A DNA stretch of 64,000 nt from Paramecium pentaurelia (Eukaryota; Ciliophora; Oligohymenophorea; Peniculida; Parameciidae): NCBI GenBank assembly GCA_905183005.1, contig CAJJDO010000058.1:375706-439705 (forward strand), in the 5' to 3' direction. The first letter of the stretch is position 1; each line of letters begins with the position of its first letter. Shown here in pieces: positions 11,083 through 23,918 of this stretch. The notes below the pieces were generated by a model. That model saw only the letters and a program-made list of their open reading frames with translations, had not been told where the DNA came from and did no database searches. Both the position numbers and the translations under genes were made by a program.

Positions 11083-12672
11083 AAACCTTAAAATGAAGAA
11101 TTGCCTTCTATGGAACTTTAAAAGGAGAGATTAGCTACTTTTCCTATAACACATTAATTATTAATAAAAGGACATACTAAATAAGCAACAGCAATTGGCA
11201 TAGATAATGCTGGTTCAAGATTAGTTACAGGAGCATATGATTGTGTAGTTAGATTTTGGGACTTTTATGGTATGGATAAGAATACACATAGCTTTAGATT
11301 GGTTACACCATATGAAGGGAATTAAGTTAATTAGATAAGTTGGGCAAAGGATGGAAAAAATGTATTGATAATTTGTGCTGATGCATAAGCATGTGTATTA
11401 GATAGAGAAGGAAAGAGAACTATGGATACTCATAGAGGAGATATGTATATTCGAGACATTTTAAAAACTATTGGACATACAGCAGCCATAAATTCTGGTT
11501 GTTTTCATCCAGATTTTAGTGATGTCTTTGTTACTTGTAGTGATGATGGAACAGTAAGGATTTGGGATATGACTAAAAAACTTTATGGAGTTGCATAATG
11601 TTTAACTCATAAAGATGCTGTTAAATGTGTTGATAAAACAGGTCATAAAGTATTAGTACAATGTGTAACAATAAGAGGAAGACTTTTGTTATGTGCTTGT
11701 AGTGATAATACTATAAAAGCTTATGAAGTCAATTAAAATTGTAGAGAAATTAAAAAAAGACCATTATTTATTATACAAGATGCTCATAAAGGATTTGTTA
11801 CTAAAATTAAAATTTTAGCTGATTAAAAACGATTTATTACATAGAGTGTTGATAATACTATAAAACTTTGGGAAACTACAAATACTAATCATCATATTTA
11901 TCTATAATATTGTAATATTAATAGATTTCCACCAACAAGATTTGATTTAAATTTTAATGAAAGTATACTTGTAACAGCTCATCACACTTTTAAAGATGGA
12001 TATCATATAGTAGGACCAACTGAATTATTATTCTTAAATGTTAATGATTTAAGTATTAATTGTAGAGTTTAGTTATTTGATTAAGCTATTACAGAAGTTT
12101 TATGGCATCCAACATTAAATTAAATATTTTTAGGAAGTGATGATGGTCATGTTAGAGCATTGTTTAATCCTAAATTAAGTTAAAAAGGAGCTTTATTAGC
12201 AACAAATAGAGCAGTAAAATTTGTTCATGCTGAAAATATGGAACTTGAAAGACATGTTTTAATTCCTGAAAATTTATATATTTTTAAAGTAAGTGAAACA
12301 GTTCATGGAGGAATGAAAATTGTTGAAGAAAAGAAGAGTGTTAAAGATTAACCAAGAAAGCCTGAACCTCCATAAAAAGGTCCAGGAAAAGGAGGAAAAA
12401 GATCAGGACCAGCTACATTAACATAAAATTTGATGAGCACATTAAATGATAGACCAGAAAAAGAAGATGTTGTTGAAGAATTAACAAAATTGGATGCTAT
12501 TACCAAAGCAAATCCTCAATATGTCGCATAGGCTTATAAATATACATAACCTGATTAAATATTCGACTACTCTACAAATTAATAATAAGAACACACCTTC
12601 TTATCCTCAATCAAAAAAATATGTCCTCATTGTGGTATGAAGATTTGTGCTTGTAAAAGAAAAGTAGTTTGA
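11083..12672 (+). CDS. WDR70 copy 2, 5'-truncated at an N
   Basis: Starts directly after the N at codons for KPQNEELPSMELQ (about residue 130 of the complete copy) and runs to the same TGA. It differs from copy 1 at only a few bases: for example a C/T difference in the THQLLIK codons, one base in FIIQDAH, AAAAG versus AAGAG in EEKKS, and several in ANPQYVAQAYK. No start codon or promoter is present. It is probably a second allele or near-identical paralogue sequence left unmerged, rather than a real tandem gene. It, not copy 1, carries the longer 3' flank that matches the right arm. Confidence 0.8.
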
Positions 12673-13476
12673 ATTAAAATTAAAATAAGTATAAAATTAA
12701 TTTCTATTTTTTTTTATTAATCTTTTATCATTATTTCTGTAATGATCTAATTAGAACTAATTATTTGTTTAATTTTAGTATTTAAAATTCTTATTATTGA
12801 TTTTACAAATGATTATAGTTAAAAGTAATGGAAACATTAATTTGTTGACATTTATATTATAATTGTATTAATGAAAAAATTCATTATCAAAACAATAATT
12901 TTTATAACAATTATTTCAAATATATAAAATTAATATTGCATCATTTATTATATAATTAAACAAATATACAAGATATCAAATTCAAAATTATCATATTATG
13001 ATATTATTGTTTTATAAGATCTTTAAAGTTTATGTTATAATCTGAATATTAAACAGAAGATTACTTTTAATTAATATAAACTTATTGATTTAGAATTAAC
13101 TTATTAAAATATATTAGATATTTAATTGATGTCTATTTTAGGTTTGAATGCATTGAAAAATAAAATAATCAAAAAAAGGATGTTAGTTAGTTTTTAATTT
13201 TAGTTATCAATATCTAACTAATAATTTATTCAAACTTTTCTAAAATTCCTCAGGAGACCAGTAAATTAGTGGCTTTTACAAAATACCTCTTGAGTTTTCT
13301 TTAGATGTCTATTGCCCTTTTTCCTTCTCAAGATCGAGATCATTTTTGCCTTAAATTCACACAAATTATAAAGATAATCGTAAAATACATTAAACAGACA
13401 TATTAAGATTGATTGGACATTTTCGTTAAATATACAAAAGAAGCTTATATTATCTCCTTGTCTCATCCAAAAAGTA

Positions 13477-13548
<72 letters not shown>

Positions 13549-13579
13549 CTACTTTTACTGTATAATATAACAATAATAA
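12673..13579. other. Intergenic 3' flank and microsatellite
   Basis: About 900 bp without a supported gene. Bases to about 13227 belong to the inverted arm. The stretch around 12990 is the site where the right arm carries an extra 600-bp gene segment. An AAT microsatellite follows. Confidence 0.6.
13477..13548. repeat. (AAT)n microsatellite
   Basis: About 24 consecutive AAT/ATA/TAA units, just downstream of the RING-H2 gene stop on the minus strand. On the minus strand it forms a spurious poly-Leu ORF under any code. Confidence 0.95.
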
Positions 13580-14558
13580 TCATTATTATTACTATTATTT
13601 AAATCTGAGAAAGCTTGCTCTGCATTTAGGACAAGTGGAATTTATTAGTAACCATGCTTGGATGCAATGTAGATGGAAATGATGTTTTGGATCACATGGC
13701 AATATAAGAAGTTCTTCATCAGTAACATAAACATGCATGCAGATACCACATTCTTGATCACCTTGAATCTTTTCAGAATGATAAAGCATTTTGCATGTCT
13801 TCTTAAGTTAATTCAATGACTGTTGATTGTCATAGTTTTATTTTTTTTGTTTGAATTTATGCCACAACATAACTGGTATTAAGAAAGGTAAACAAATTAC
13901 AATCAATAGAGTTACCATGTACACTTCTAAATATTAGTACATAGTCAAAAACAAAAAAACTAATTAGAAAGTAATTACATGTCTGAAACATGCATGATAT
14001 AATTCAGGATCTTCAGGATTGAGCAATTATAATCTTAAAGCCCATATTACTAATATCTGAGTACTCCAAAATGTAATGATTCCCAAAAGTCTCAATACTT
14101 TATATCTGAGTGCCACTTCACATCTAATCTAAACTGCCAATACTTTCTACTTCTTCTCCATCTCTTCTTGACTCAAATAAGAGTAAGGATCAAGTTCTTC
14201 ATTTATCACATATTGAGATTCTGATAATTCATTAACTTGATCTTAATCTTCCTCTATTTAAATCATATGGTTTAAACTTTCAGCTATTTACATCACAATT
14301 TACTAAAATGGTTAACTTAATTACTATGTTATTTAAGAGAACACCCATGTAAGTATGATATACAAAGGCAATTATTGAATGAACAAGCACTACCAACATC
14401 CAATTAGTCAACTCGCATCTTTCGCAGTTGATTGTGAGTGTAAATATCAATGTCATCATAAACTTAAATATAGAATACGCTCTGCACATCAACATTACAT
14501 ATTGGGTATGTTATAATCCCTAATAAAATAATTTGGAATATCTCCGATTTATTAACAT
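13580..14558 (-). CDS. Multi-pass membrane RING-H2 E3 ubiquitin ligase candidate
   Basis: Two exons with a 22-nt intron (complement 14303-14324) give 318 residues. The N-terminal half has several hydrophobic segments (FMMTLIFTLTI, MLVVLVHSIIAFVYH, then LLGIITFWSTQILVIWAL, FQLVFLFLTMYQYL and TLLIVICLPFLIPVMLW). A cytosolic RING-H2 domain ends the protein: CGICMHVYVTDEELLILPC, HHFHLHC, then CPKC. This layout, transmembrane helices then RING-H2, is that of membrane-anchored E3 ligases. ATG complement 14556-14558 is the first in-frame Met after a TGA. A short Gln run precedes the stop. It is divergent with the armadillo gene, with 68 bp between starts. Confidence 0.8.
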
Positions 14559-14626
14559 AATTAATTGAAAAAGTCATCATATTAATTTGTATTCTAAACA
14601 ATCTATGTTAACAACATTAATATTTA

Positions 14627-16048
14627 ATGGATCAATATATAATAGATGATAGAGTCAATGAATAAGATCGAAATTACCTATTATCCTAAATAGATTTAAT
14701 ACACACCATATAAGTAACAAGAGAGGATATACAATCAATAAAATAGTAATTAAACTCTGAAGAATATATTACCATCCATATTGCTTTATAAAGATTACAA
14801 AGACTTATCTTTTTAGAATTCCACATAGAAAATTTTCCTGTTGATTTAGAAGATGCTGGAAATTAATATCATTTCACCTAATTCCTCATTCAAAATAATA
14901 TCATATAACCACTTCTTCATTTAATATAAGTTCAATACTCAATATAAAGTACTATAGATTCTACTCAAATACTTATTTGTCTACTTTGTGGAACATCTCA
15001 ATAAGTTAAACAAATTTTGCAGTATGGTTTAGTTCCAAGTCTCTCTCTTTTACTTTAATCCAAAAATGATCTAATTGCATTTACTGGACTTACTGCTATA
15101 TTATAGGCTGCTAAAATTAGGCATTCAAAACCATTTTGTAAATAATTCCTTTATGATTAAAATGAACTATATATATTCAAGAGATATACAAAAGAACCTG
15201 AATTTTGTTTAAAAACATTGTACTCTCTGTGTACAAAAAAGCCTTCAATGAAATTTGAATTAATCAAATCTAGTTTACTATTTATTATAGATTAAATTCA
15301 TAAAGAAAATAAGATTGGAATTATAACAAAATGTATTTGCATAATTACTGGTAAATGGATACCTTTACCACCATTAAAAGAGAACCATCTCAAAAGAATT
15401 CAATTAATTTTAGATTGTAATATCATAGCAAGATTTATTTAATTAATGAAAAAACATGAATAAGAATATGAATTATAATAAGTCATTTTAACAAATTTAA
15501 TATTTGTTTTATCTGGAACTGATTAATAATTCTAGTTTGTTTTAAAACAAGGAATAATGAGATAAGTCTAAAAATTATTAGATTGTAAAGATTATGCAAC
15601 CTTTAATAGATGTCTAGCCTTTTTTACTTAGATTACTAATAAATCACTTGGAGTAACTTATCTTTTTGAATAGAAGATTATAATAGCAATCCTTATACGA
15701 ATTTATAGTGGAGAATAAAAAGAATTACCATCATTGAAACTTATTCTAATCTTTGAAAATTTGATTATTCAAGGAAACATTGAATAAGTACAAAGTTTAA
15801 TTGATTAATAACTTATGAAAATAATTATTAAAAACTTGAGATTTAATTTAAATTAGGGTAATGTATAATTAAATTGCAAAACTATTGAATTATTGCAATC
15901 ATTATTCACCAAAGTCAAAAACATAAATAATGAGAAATATGAATTATGGAAAGAAGAATTTATTAAATCAGATGGAATCTAAGCTTTGAAATCATTAACT
16001 TCATAAACTGAATAAATATTTTCAATTAATGATTTTTTTAATACTTGA
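14627..16048 (+). CDS. Armadillo-repeat protein, importin-alpha-like
   Basis: Intronless code-6 ORF of 473 residues. It consists of repeated helical units of about 40 residues with hydrophobic spacing typical of ARM repeats, for example PLLHLIQVQYSIQSTIDSTQ, then GLVPSLSLLLQSKNDLIAFT. The order (short N-terminal charged part, then ARM array) and the phrase SLLLQSKNDLIAFTGLTAIL resemble importin alpha, which carries NLS cargo with importin beta. The usual Trp-Asn pairs of the NLS groove are not conserved, so it may not bind classical NLSs. It converges on the EF-hand gene, with 31 bp between stops. Confidence 0.6.
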
Positions 16049-16079
16049 TATTTTTAACCCATTTATATTTATATAATAA

Positions 16080-18613
16080 TCATACAACTTTCTTAGTAAT
16101 ATGCTCACTTAACAATTCATGATAGGGTCTCTAAGTGATCTTCTCAATCTCAGGTATCATATGCTATTAAAACTCATTGAAATGTATCTATCCATCATTT
16201 GAATTATCAATCAATTTGAAAAAATCTGCATACTCTTCCTAATCCAAAGGAATTACAATCTTCCATTTAAGTATATAAACTTACTCGAGTTCTCAACATT
16301 TATTTAAATTCATCTTTACTCACAGATCCAGATCCATCTTAATCTATAGTCATGAATATTTAAAATAGATCTAATTTATTTATCTACATGAATTATAAAA
16401 AATGACTAGCCACCAAATTTAAAATTTCTAAATATAGATATTAATACATTTCGAAGTTTTCTTTGTAGTTCTTTACTCTTTCATGGCAAGCATCTTTTGA
16501 TTATATGCTTTATTTAATACAATTCCAATATCATTAGTAGATATACGACCATCCCCTTCTAAATCAAAATGATCTAAAATTAAATCATATTATTCATTAT
16601 TTAATTGAATGTCACATTTAACTAAAAATTATTTCATTTCAGTTCTCTCTACATGACCACTATTATCTTCATCAATCTGTCTTCTTAAATCTAATATTGA
16701 TAACCCTTATTTATTTGCATATTCTAATAAACTATCTATACATTCACGGACTATATCAGGTAATTCACCATCCTCTTTTAATTATTCTATCTGAGATCTA
16801 GTTATTTTAATTGGTCCTGAACTTGGCCAAGTTTAAAAAACCATATCTAAATCAATGAAATTAAAATCCTAAGTTTATTCATATAATGTTTATAATAGAA
16901 CATCTGTTTATTCCTCATCTAATGAAGTCTATAATAATGCTGTTTTAAATTATTATCTATTTACTAAACTTCCTGGTAATTAAGCAGAAATAGATTATTA
17001 TGAATTTCCTTGTTATTTCTTTGGTTTTAGAAAGGCAATTAAATCATCTTTTTTTTCATTGAGTTTTTATCTTATTTGTTCATGCATTTGTAATTTATCC
17101 TCTCCAACCAATATATTATATTTACCAATTGCTCTTATCAATGTCTACATGATACTTTCATTGTCTTTGGTTAAATTGATATTATAAGTTATTTCCTTTT
17201 CACCATAAGGTTCAATTAAATATCTTGATATCTATACACTTTCATTTTGATTTAAATTAAATGGTTTATTTTATAGTATCTATATCAATTCTCCTAAAGA
17301 TGTCTCATTTGTATCTTTTTATCGAAATAGATATAATTCTAATTCTGCATTTCTTATATTCTATGCTCTTAATTTATATCTTAATTAAGTAAGTAATTCC
17401 TCAATATCATCTTACCTAATCGAACTCAACTTTCTTTGTACTTTTCTTCTATAACTTTACTTCTCTTATTAAATAGATTATTAATTCTATTATTATGTGT
17501 CATTTTATTTCTACACTTCAGGTGTAAATTCCTATGATTTTCTCCTCTGATTCTAGATATCTTCTTAAGATTACACTGTAAAAGCAACTTCTCTCCTACC
17601 ACTTTACATTTGTTATGATTGTAAATTTCTATTACTATTGAAAAACAATTATTAATATTTATCTTGTAATTCAATAAGTTCCTACTTTTACTTTTCATAT
17701 TTCTCTTTAAAACTTTCTTTTTCTTTTGTGACTGTATTTAATTTATCTTAGAATGTACTAGTAACATCTTTAAGTTATCTTTCTAATTCATGAACCTTTC
17801 TATCTTTTATCATATTATCATTTTTTAATTGATTATTTTCTACAACTTTTTTTTCTAATTCCAATTTCATTTAAGTTACATCTTATCCTCTTTTAAATAA
17901 GGGATCATTTAATTAAGCCTTATTAAATTATTCTTCTAATGAAGTTAATTATTTCTTAAGTTAAGTTTTTTCTTTAATGCTTTTCTAATAATTTTATTCT
18001 AATTCCTAATTTAAGAAATTCAACTTTTCAATTTCTTCTTAAGCTTTCTTTAATTCTTAATATTATTTATTTCTTTAAGAAACACATTTCTGCAACTATT
18101 CCTATAAGGCAAGAATACTATCTTCAATACTTTATTCTGTTTTAGTACTATAAAGTTGAAGAAAATAATTTACGGATTCATAGTTTTCAGTATTTATTAA
18201 TGTAGAAGCTATTTTAGACGCAATGATTCTTCTGAATAAATTTTCAATTCAGCTTCTAATTCTTAGATTTTAGTCAATTTGGCACTCCTCTTCACTCTTA
18301 TCATTTCTTCTTTAAAATCATCAAGTTCTTCTCTTAAATCTTTATTCTGTTTCTTCAATTATAAAATAATAGTAGATTGTGGGACTTCATTAATTTATTT
18401 CTTATATTGATAAGGTATTGCATTTATAACAGAGGCTTAGTACTCTTCTTTTTCAGGCTAAATATAATTATGATATACATCACTACATTTGAGCATGGCA
18501 GTTTCTTAACTTTTTAATTATGCTTTGAGTTGATGATTCTCCAATTTTAGATTATTGCACATTTATTTAGTCTTATTAAGCTCTTCATATAATCTTTCCT
18601 TATCTTAAACCAT
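16080..18613 (-). CDS. Long coiled-coil protein with four C-terminal EF-hands
   Basis: Introns at complement 18148-18173 (26 nt), 16428-16447 (20 nt) and 16260-16284 (25 nt) give 820 residues. Residues from about 1 to 350 are continuous coiled coil, rich in Lys, Glu and Gln. A more globular middle follows, then four calcium-binding loops near the end: DEDNSGHVERTE, DLEGDGRISTND, DQDGSGSVSKDE and DNSNDGQIHFNE. The pattern suggests a calcium-responsive cytoskeletal or basal-body scaffold (inference). Start is uncertain: ATG complement 18611-18613 is conservative. An upstream ATG near 18712 could add about 25 residues only if a long 37-nt intron is spliced. Confidence 0.75.
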
Positions 18614-18915
18614 AGTTATAGGAATAGTCTTCTTGAATTCTCTCGAATTGGGTGGGTCTCTTGTTTTACTTAAATTTTTATATATTGGTTATACCTTGAA
18701 AGGAATTATTCATTTGAATCCTGATGGGCCTTGGTTACATAGTATTTAGGTCTTTGAATATAGATAATCAATATACTTAAAAAGTTGAACATTTTGACGA
18801 AATTCAATAGCAGACTTAAATTATATAGATATTATATACATGTGCTGGTTCTCTGTGTTAAATTTGAGGAGTACTTGTATAGGGTCTCATTAATTATTTT
18901 ATTGAATTATATAAA
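18614..18915. other. Intergenic / possible 5' part of the EF-hand gene
   Basis: About 300 bp. The reading frame of the downstream EF-hand gene extends back through SKTRDPPNSREFKKTIP before meeting TGA. Otherwise nothing seen. Confidence 0.45.
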
Positions 18916-21900
18916 TCACTATTATTATTCTGGTTCTTCATCTGGAGGGATCTATTCAATAAATGGACAAATTTCTTGCCAAATACGGATTGTACCATTA
19001 GAACCTAATAATTATATAGTATGATACTAGCAGTAATCAACAATCTTCCTACAATAAATAATGCTCTAATTTCTTCTTTAGTTAATTCATATATTTTAAT
19101 CAACATTCCTTTATCTGGATTCCAAATGCTTAATCTTCCATCTGAACCACCTGTAATAAGATGTTTACTATAACTTAGACTGCATAATATTTAACCTGTA
19201 TGACCATCTTTTAATGTTCTAATTTAGTATAATAATTAATTACTTTAATTTAGTTCCTTATTCAATATTCACTATTTCACATAATTTATCCATTCCTCCA
19301 ACTAATATTTAAGTATTGTTTATCAAATATAAATTTTATACTTTAGTAGTAGCAACTGTTCGTAATGTTTTAAGAATTATTTTTGGCCCAGTCTTTTCCT
19401 ATATATATTTAATAAATTATAAATACTCTTTTATATGTTTTCACTCTTCCATCAGGGAAACCTGCTGCAAATGAATCTTTATTGTATGCAACCATTGAAA
19501 TAACAAAAGTTCTATCTACAGGTTCTGCATGTTCTAAAGCACCAGAAACAAAATTAATTAATTGAATTTTCCTATCTTCAGATGATGTCACTATACTTCC
19601 ATCTAAATAAATGATAGAATAAACTCCCTTTTCATGATATTTAAATTTAATATCCATTTACCATATATTATCATGTTATTTCCATCCAATTACAGTACCT
19701 TCTTTATTTCCTGCTAATACCATACCATTATGTACATATACACTTAATATTTCTGCTTCATGATATAAAACCTTATTGATACTGAACTTTTAAGCATTCC
19801 ATACTATTATTTATTTGTCTTCACCTGCTGTAATAAATTCGTCTTTATTTAAAATGATCATTTAATTTATTTTCCCTTCATGTTTTATTAATTCTAAAGA
19901 AGGAAACTTTCCTACTATTTATGAATCAGTATATAAAGAACAAGTTTTTAACATTTCTATGTTTGGAATTAAAGTTCCAATAAACCAATGATAAATTTAT
20001 TTACGACTACTTGGTATTTATTATGGAAAATTTAAGACTTGAAATCCATGAGGTTAAATAAAATATATTTTAGGTTATCTTTATCTAATTAATTCTGTAT
20101 TTTAAAGTTATGCTCCTAATCTCCATAAACCTTCCTATTTTGTTTAATCAATTTCTATATAAAAGTGTTTCTCTTATCTTTCAAATTTGATTATCTAATT
20201 TGATTCTTTCATAATTTCTCCATTTTCTTTAATCAAATAAACACTAAAATTTTCTTTTGGTATTGCTGCATCAACTAATAAATATGAACAACGATTAGGT
20301 TTTAAATTATGAGGAAATTCAGAATCCATCAAAAAATTGCTAATATTTGGGAATTATTTATCTTAAAGTGACCAAACAACCATTTTCCCTTAAGTTGTAA
20401 ATGTTAATAATCGTTTTTCATATGTAACACAATCTCCAGTATATAATTTTACTGGAGATTAAAAACTTCTATAATTTTACACTTTTAAATCCTAAACAGA
20501 TTCAGGTAAATGGATAAATGTTATAAAATTACCTTAAGCAATAAGTACACCATCTTCATTTTAGATCACTGTATTTACTTATAGATCTGAATTTAAACTA
20601 ATATTTGGTCCTCTTTCATGAGAATCTATACTTAAAGTATATAATATTCCATCCAAACCTCCAAATACTAAGTATCTCTATTCTAAAGAGAGAATTTATA
20701 AAACTGGTTTACCACCACTTTAATAACCTTTAATTTAAATTTATTTGATTTATGTAGCACTTAGAGGTTTATCAAGTGATTTTTCAATCTTATAAATATA
20801 AATTGATTTGTTTCCATCACTTAAAACAGCTATCTAATCATTTGTTATTGAGACTATTTTATTAATTGGTTCAATTGTCTAATTTACTGATTCTACATCA
20901 ATCTAAGAATCTATCATTATTTATAGTTATCTTTAATCAACCTTCAATAAGATTAATTTTCCATCAATACTACCTAACACTAAACCTTCAGAACCTACTC
21001 TACACATAGTATTGATCTTCTTATTAATAGATAGAATTGGCAATAGGGCAAATTGAGAATCTTCATTTTTTCTCAACCATGCTATTTAACCATTATTATC
21101 ACTTAACATAACATTATCATCATCCCATATAATTATAGAATTAGCAGTATCAGATAAAACATTAAGTATTGTATTATCAATTTAATAATTATCCAAATTC
21201 CATATGCTTACACTTCCATTTTTCTAATTAGCAGCTACAATTAAATTAGGTGATTAGAAAGCACATTAACTGACTTCTGCATCTAATTAAGTTTTAGTTA
21301 AGTTAGGATAAGTTTTTAGTTGATTTGTAAAAACAATCTAATTGACTACATCAAAAGCTTCATATGGTTCTTTTAAACTCCCTAATATCCAAAAATAAGG
21401 ATATAAAATTCCTTATTCTTCTGGTAATATTGGTAGATTGCATTTTTCAATTCGATCTGGTGTTAAAACATACATTTCTTAAACCTAATCCATTTTTAAT
21501 TTAGGTAAGCATGCTACCAATTATAAGATATCTTTTTTATTTTACAAATTCAAAAATTTGATTAATTGAATTCCATCATTTGGATTTTAAATTTATTAGA
21601 TATCTTAATCTCCTTAAATCACTTATTTATCTATAAATAATAATAATTTAATTACTCTCTTGTATAATATAGAAATTCAAAAATTCCTCATTAGGTTTGT
21701 TAACAATTAATACAATTAATGAGTTTTATTGTGGTTTCTTTATTATATAATAAGTGATAGGATTTGAATTTAATATTTATGTCTCATTAATTTCTTTACT
21801 CATATCATAATATAAGGGATGATTAATTATGATTCTACCTTTAGTAACTAAAATTAATCTTAAGATAATTTACTCCTCTTTTGTATTAATGCTTTGCAAA

Positions 21901-23536
21901 TTCCATACTCATTTGAACGATAACTGTATAATTTCTTATTAATTTCATCTACAACTTTAATATATACATTAGGAATAGGTGTTTTATCTACTAGATCAAT
22001 AAATGAAAATTAAATTAGATTAATTTCATTTTGTTATCCAGATGGTGGTTATAAATATTTAGGTTTCCTTATTTTTAAATCATTTGAAGGTTTAATTGAA
22101 TTCTTTTTATCTAAAGCATCTTGTACAGGATCATAACCTTCATCTGGTTGATTAGCTTTTTGTATTGAATAAGTATATTCACAAACTCCAGAACTTGTTT
22201 GGATTTTTCCTTAAAAAATTTGAAATCCAATTTTCTTAATAAAAATTTAGAATTAGTTTGGTTCAACTACAATTTCGTATTTTGCACTTCCAGGTGGAGA
22301 TTCTTTAAGTACAGCTTCTTTTCCTCCTTTTAAAGGGATAATTTCTACTCTACATTCTGTTATTGGTACCAATTCAGAATTAACAGAAACAACAATACAT
22401 GAATGTGTTTACTTGTTTAATTCAATAACTTAATCAAGAGGTAGATCATCATTAGTTAATTAAAATAAATTTATGAGCTATGTAAGCAATATTAATTTGA
22501 AATACATGTGTTTTTCTTAAGAAGTCATTAGTTTCTTCAATTATTACTTCATACACATCTAAAGGTACATTAGTTAAAACAATTCTGCCATCTTAATTTG
22601 TTCTTTCTATTTTATATGATGTATCTTCTTAATCTTTAACAGTTTTTTAAGTTTATCCTGAAAGATTAGAATATGATGATTTAGGTCTTGTTTGACTACT
22701 TTAAGGTCTAAGAACTTTGTTTGTTCTTGAAGTGACTATATTGTATTTAATGATATTAGATACACATCAAACTTTAAGTTCTTTATTATGTAGGACGATA
22801 TGGTTAGATTCTAACATCAGTGTTTTTTATTTTTTAATCTGTATCAGAATATTTTAAATCTATATTGAATGAAACCTTTTTAAAATATTATGGTAATTTA
22901 TTAATAATGATGGGTATTTAAGGCCATGCTTTTGAATTTAATTTAGATCCAATAACTGCAAATTTCAATTGTCCCTTCTATTTAGACATTACTTAAACTT
23001 CAAAGCAACCTTAAATTAATCAAATTTATATATATATACCTAATCTTCTCTATAAAAACATTGTATCAATACTATGATCAAAATGATCATAGAGAAGAGG
23101 TTTTAAGATGACTTTGACAATTGGAAATCTTTTCAATATTTCATTTTTTAGTTGTTGTGCATATGACAAATAACGTGTTTCATCATGTTTAGTAGATCCT
23201 GTATGTTCATGACAATTTGTACTGCATAAATATATTTGTTTACCAATATTCAATTGTTACAATTACATCCTCTTCAGAAATATCTTTAAATTCTCTAAAT
23301 TCACGAAATCCTTAATGTTGTTCACTTTTATTATGAATTTCTTCATTTTTTTCCCATAGTTCTTAAAATGTTCGTAACTTCTTTATTTTCACATTAGTGA
23401 ATGATAAGCCTGCATCTGAATGTTCATACTTGATCATACGACTAAACTTAATCAGATATTCATAATTACTCATGTTTAAAGGTACCCATTGAAATCCAAG
23501 GGTTCCCATGTAGATCACGATTAAAATGATTATCAT
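18916..23536 (-). CDS. Rdx/selenoprotein-W-like domain fused to WD40 propellers
   Basis: Ten exons; introns (complement) 23222-23243, 23010-23039, 22736-22763, 22478-22505, 21848-21873, 21631-21655, 19399-19426, 19219-19243 and 19005-19027 (22-30 nt) sum to a perfect 1461-residue frame. Residues about 80-190 form a thioredoxin-like Rdx fold: VTIEYCTNCHEH (CxxC), LSYAQQLKNEILKRFP, then RRLGCFEVQV, the typical SelW/Rdx ending. Two beta-sandwich-like segments follow (DGRIVLTNVPLDVYEVIIEE; LVPITECRVEIIPLKGGKEA), then WD repeats over the C-terminal half (NGSVSIWNL, DKQIIVWNA, DGRLSIWNP, NGTIRIWQE). The start may be ATG complement 23534-23536 or 23507-23509. Function unknown; a redox-linked scaffold, perhaps ciliary, is speculation. 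ATG at 22989 would lose the Rdx domain. Confidence 0.75.
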
Positions 23537-23918
23537 ATAGTCTTTATATATAAAATGAATTATTACCTAGACATCACCATTAATGATTGATTTTAAGTGT
23601 ACTTCTTTGATCTTTTAGTAGGTTGAGAAAGTTGAGACAATCTATCTGTTTCCTAGTATCTGTACATATATAAATATATGTATAATTTAATAATAAATAC
23701 TTGTTTATTTATCAATAAATAAGTTTCATTAAATATATTGTTTAGCTTCTAAATATATATATATATATACTCTTATTACAATTATTATTAATTCATGTAT
23801 TTCAGATAATAATATTAGTAAATAATCTATTGAAGTTTGCTCTTAGTTAAGAATTATTTATTACTTTCGTTAATAAAAGACAAATAAATAATAGTGTATC
23901 ATTTTAATTTAATTTTAT
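23537..23918. other. Intergenic, A+T-rich divergent promoter region
   Basis: About 380 bp between divergent genes, with an AT-dinucleotide run near 23753-23770 and no gene. A minus-strand open stretch near 23540-23650 (TDRLSQLSQPTKRSKK) has no start and probably is 5' leader. Confidence 0.5.

Larger units (their letters stand above)
8812..13227. repeat. Left arm of large inverted duplication (WDR70 region)
   Basis: This block, including non-coding flanks, is nearly identical in inverse orientation to 46741-52690. Homology begins in the A+T-rich sequence just upstream of WDR70 (with several mismatches near its edge) and fades about 13227, just after a GTTATCAATATCTAAC motif. It contains WDR70 copy 1, one N at 11082, truncated copy 2 and about 550 bp of 3' flank. 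Identity in non-coding flanks means the event is recent, or the arms are one locus assembled twice. Confidence 0.85.

Noticed and set aside
13266..13583. Minus-strand ORF with a long poly-Leu run
   Set aside because: It is the AAT microsatellite read as TTA codons, beyond the stop of the RING-H2 gene.
22987..22989. ATG as the start of the WD40 protein
   Set aside because: The frame continues upstream through a 30-nt intron into the Rdx signature RRLGCFEVQV, so this Met is internal.
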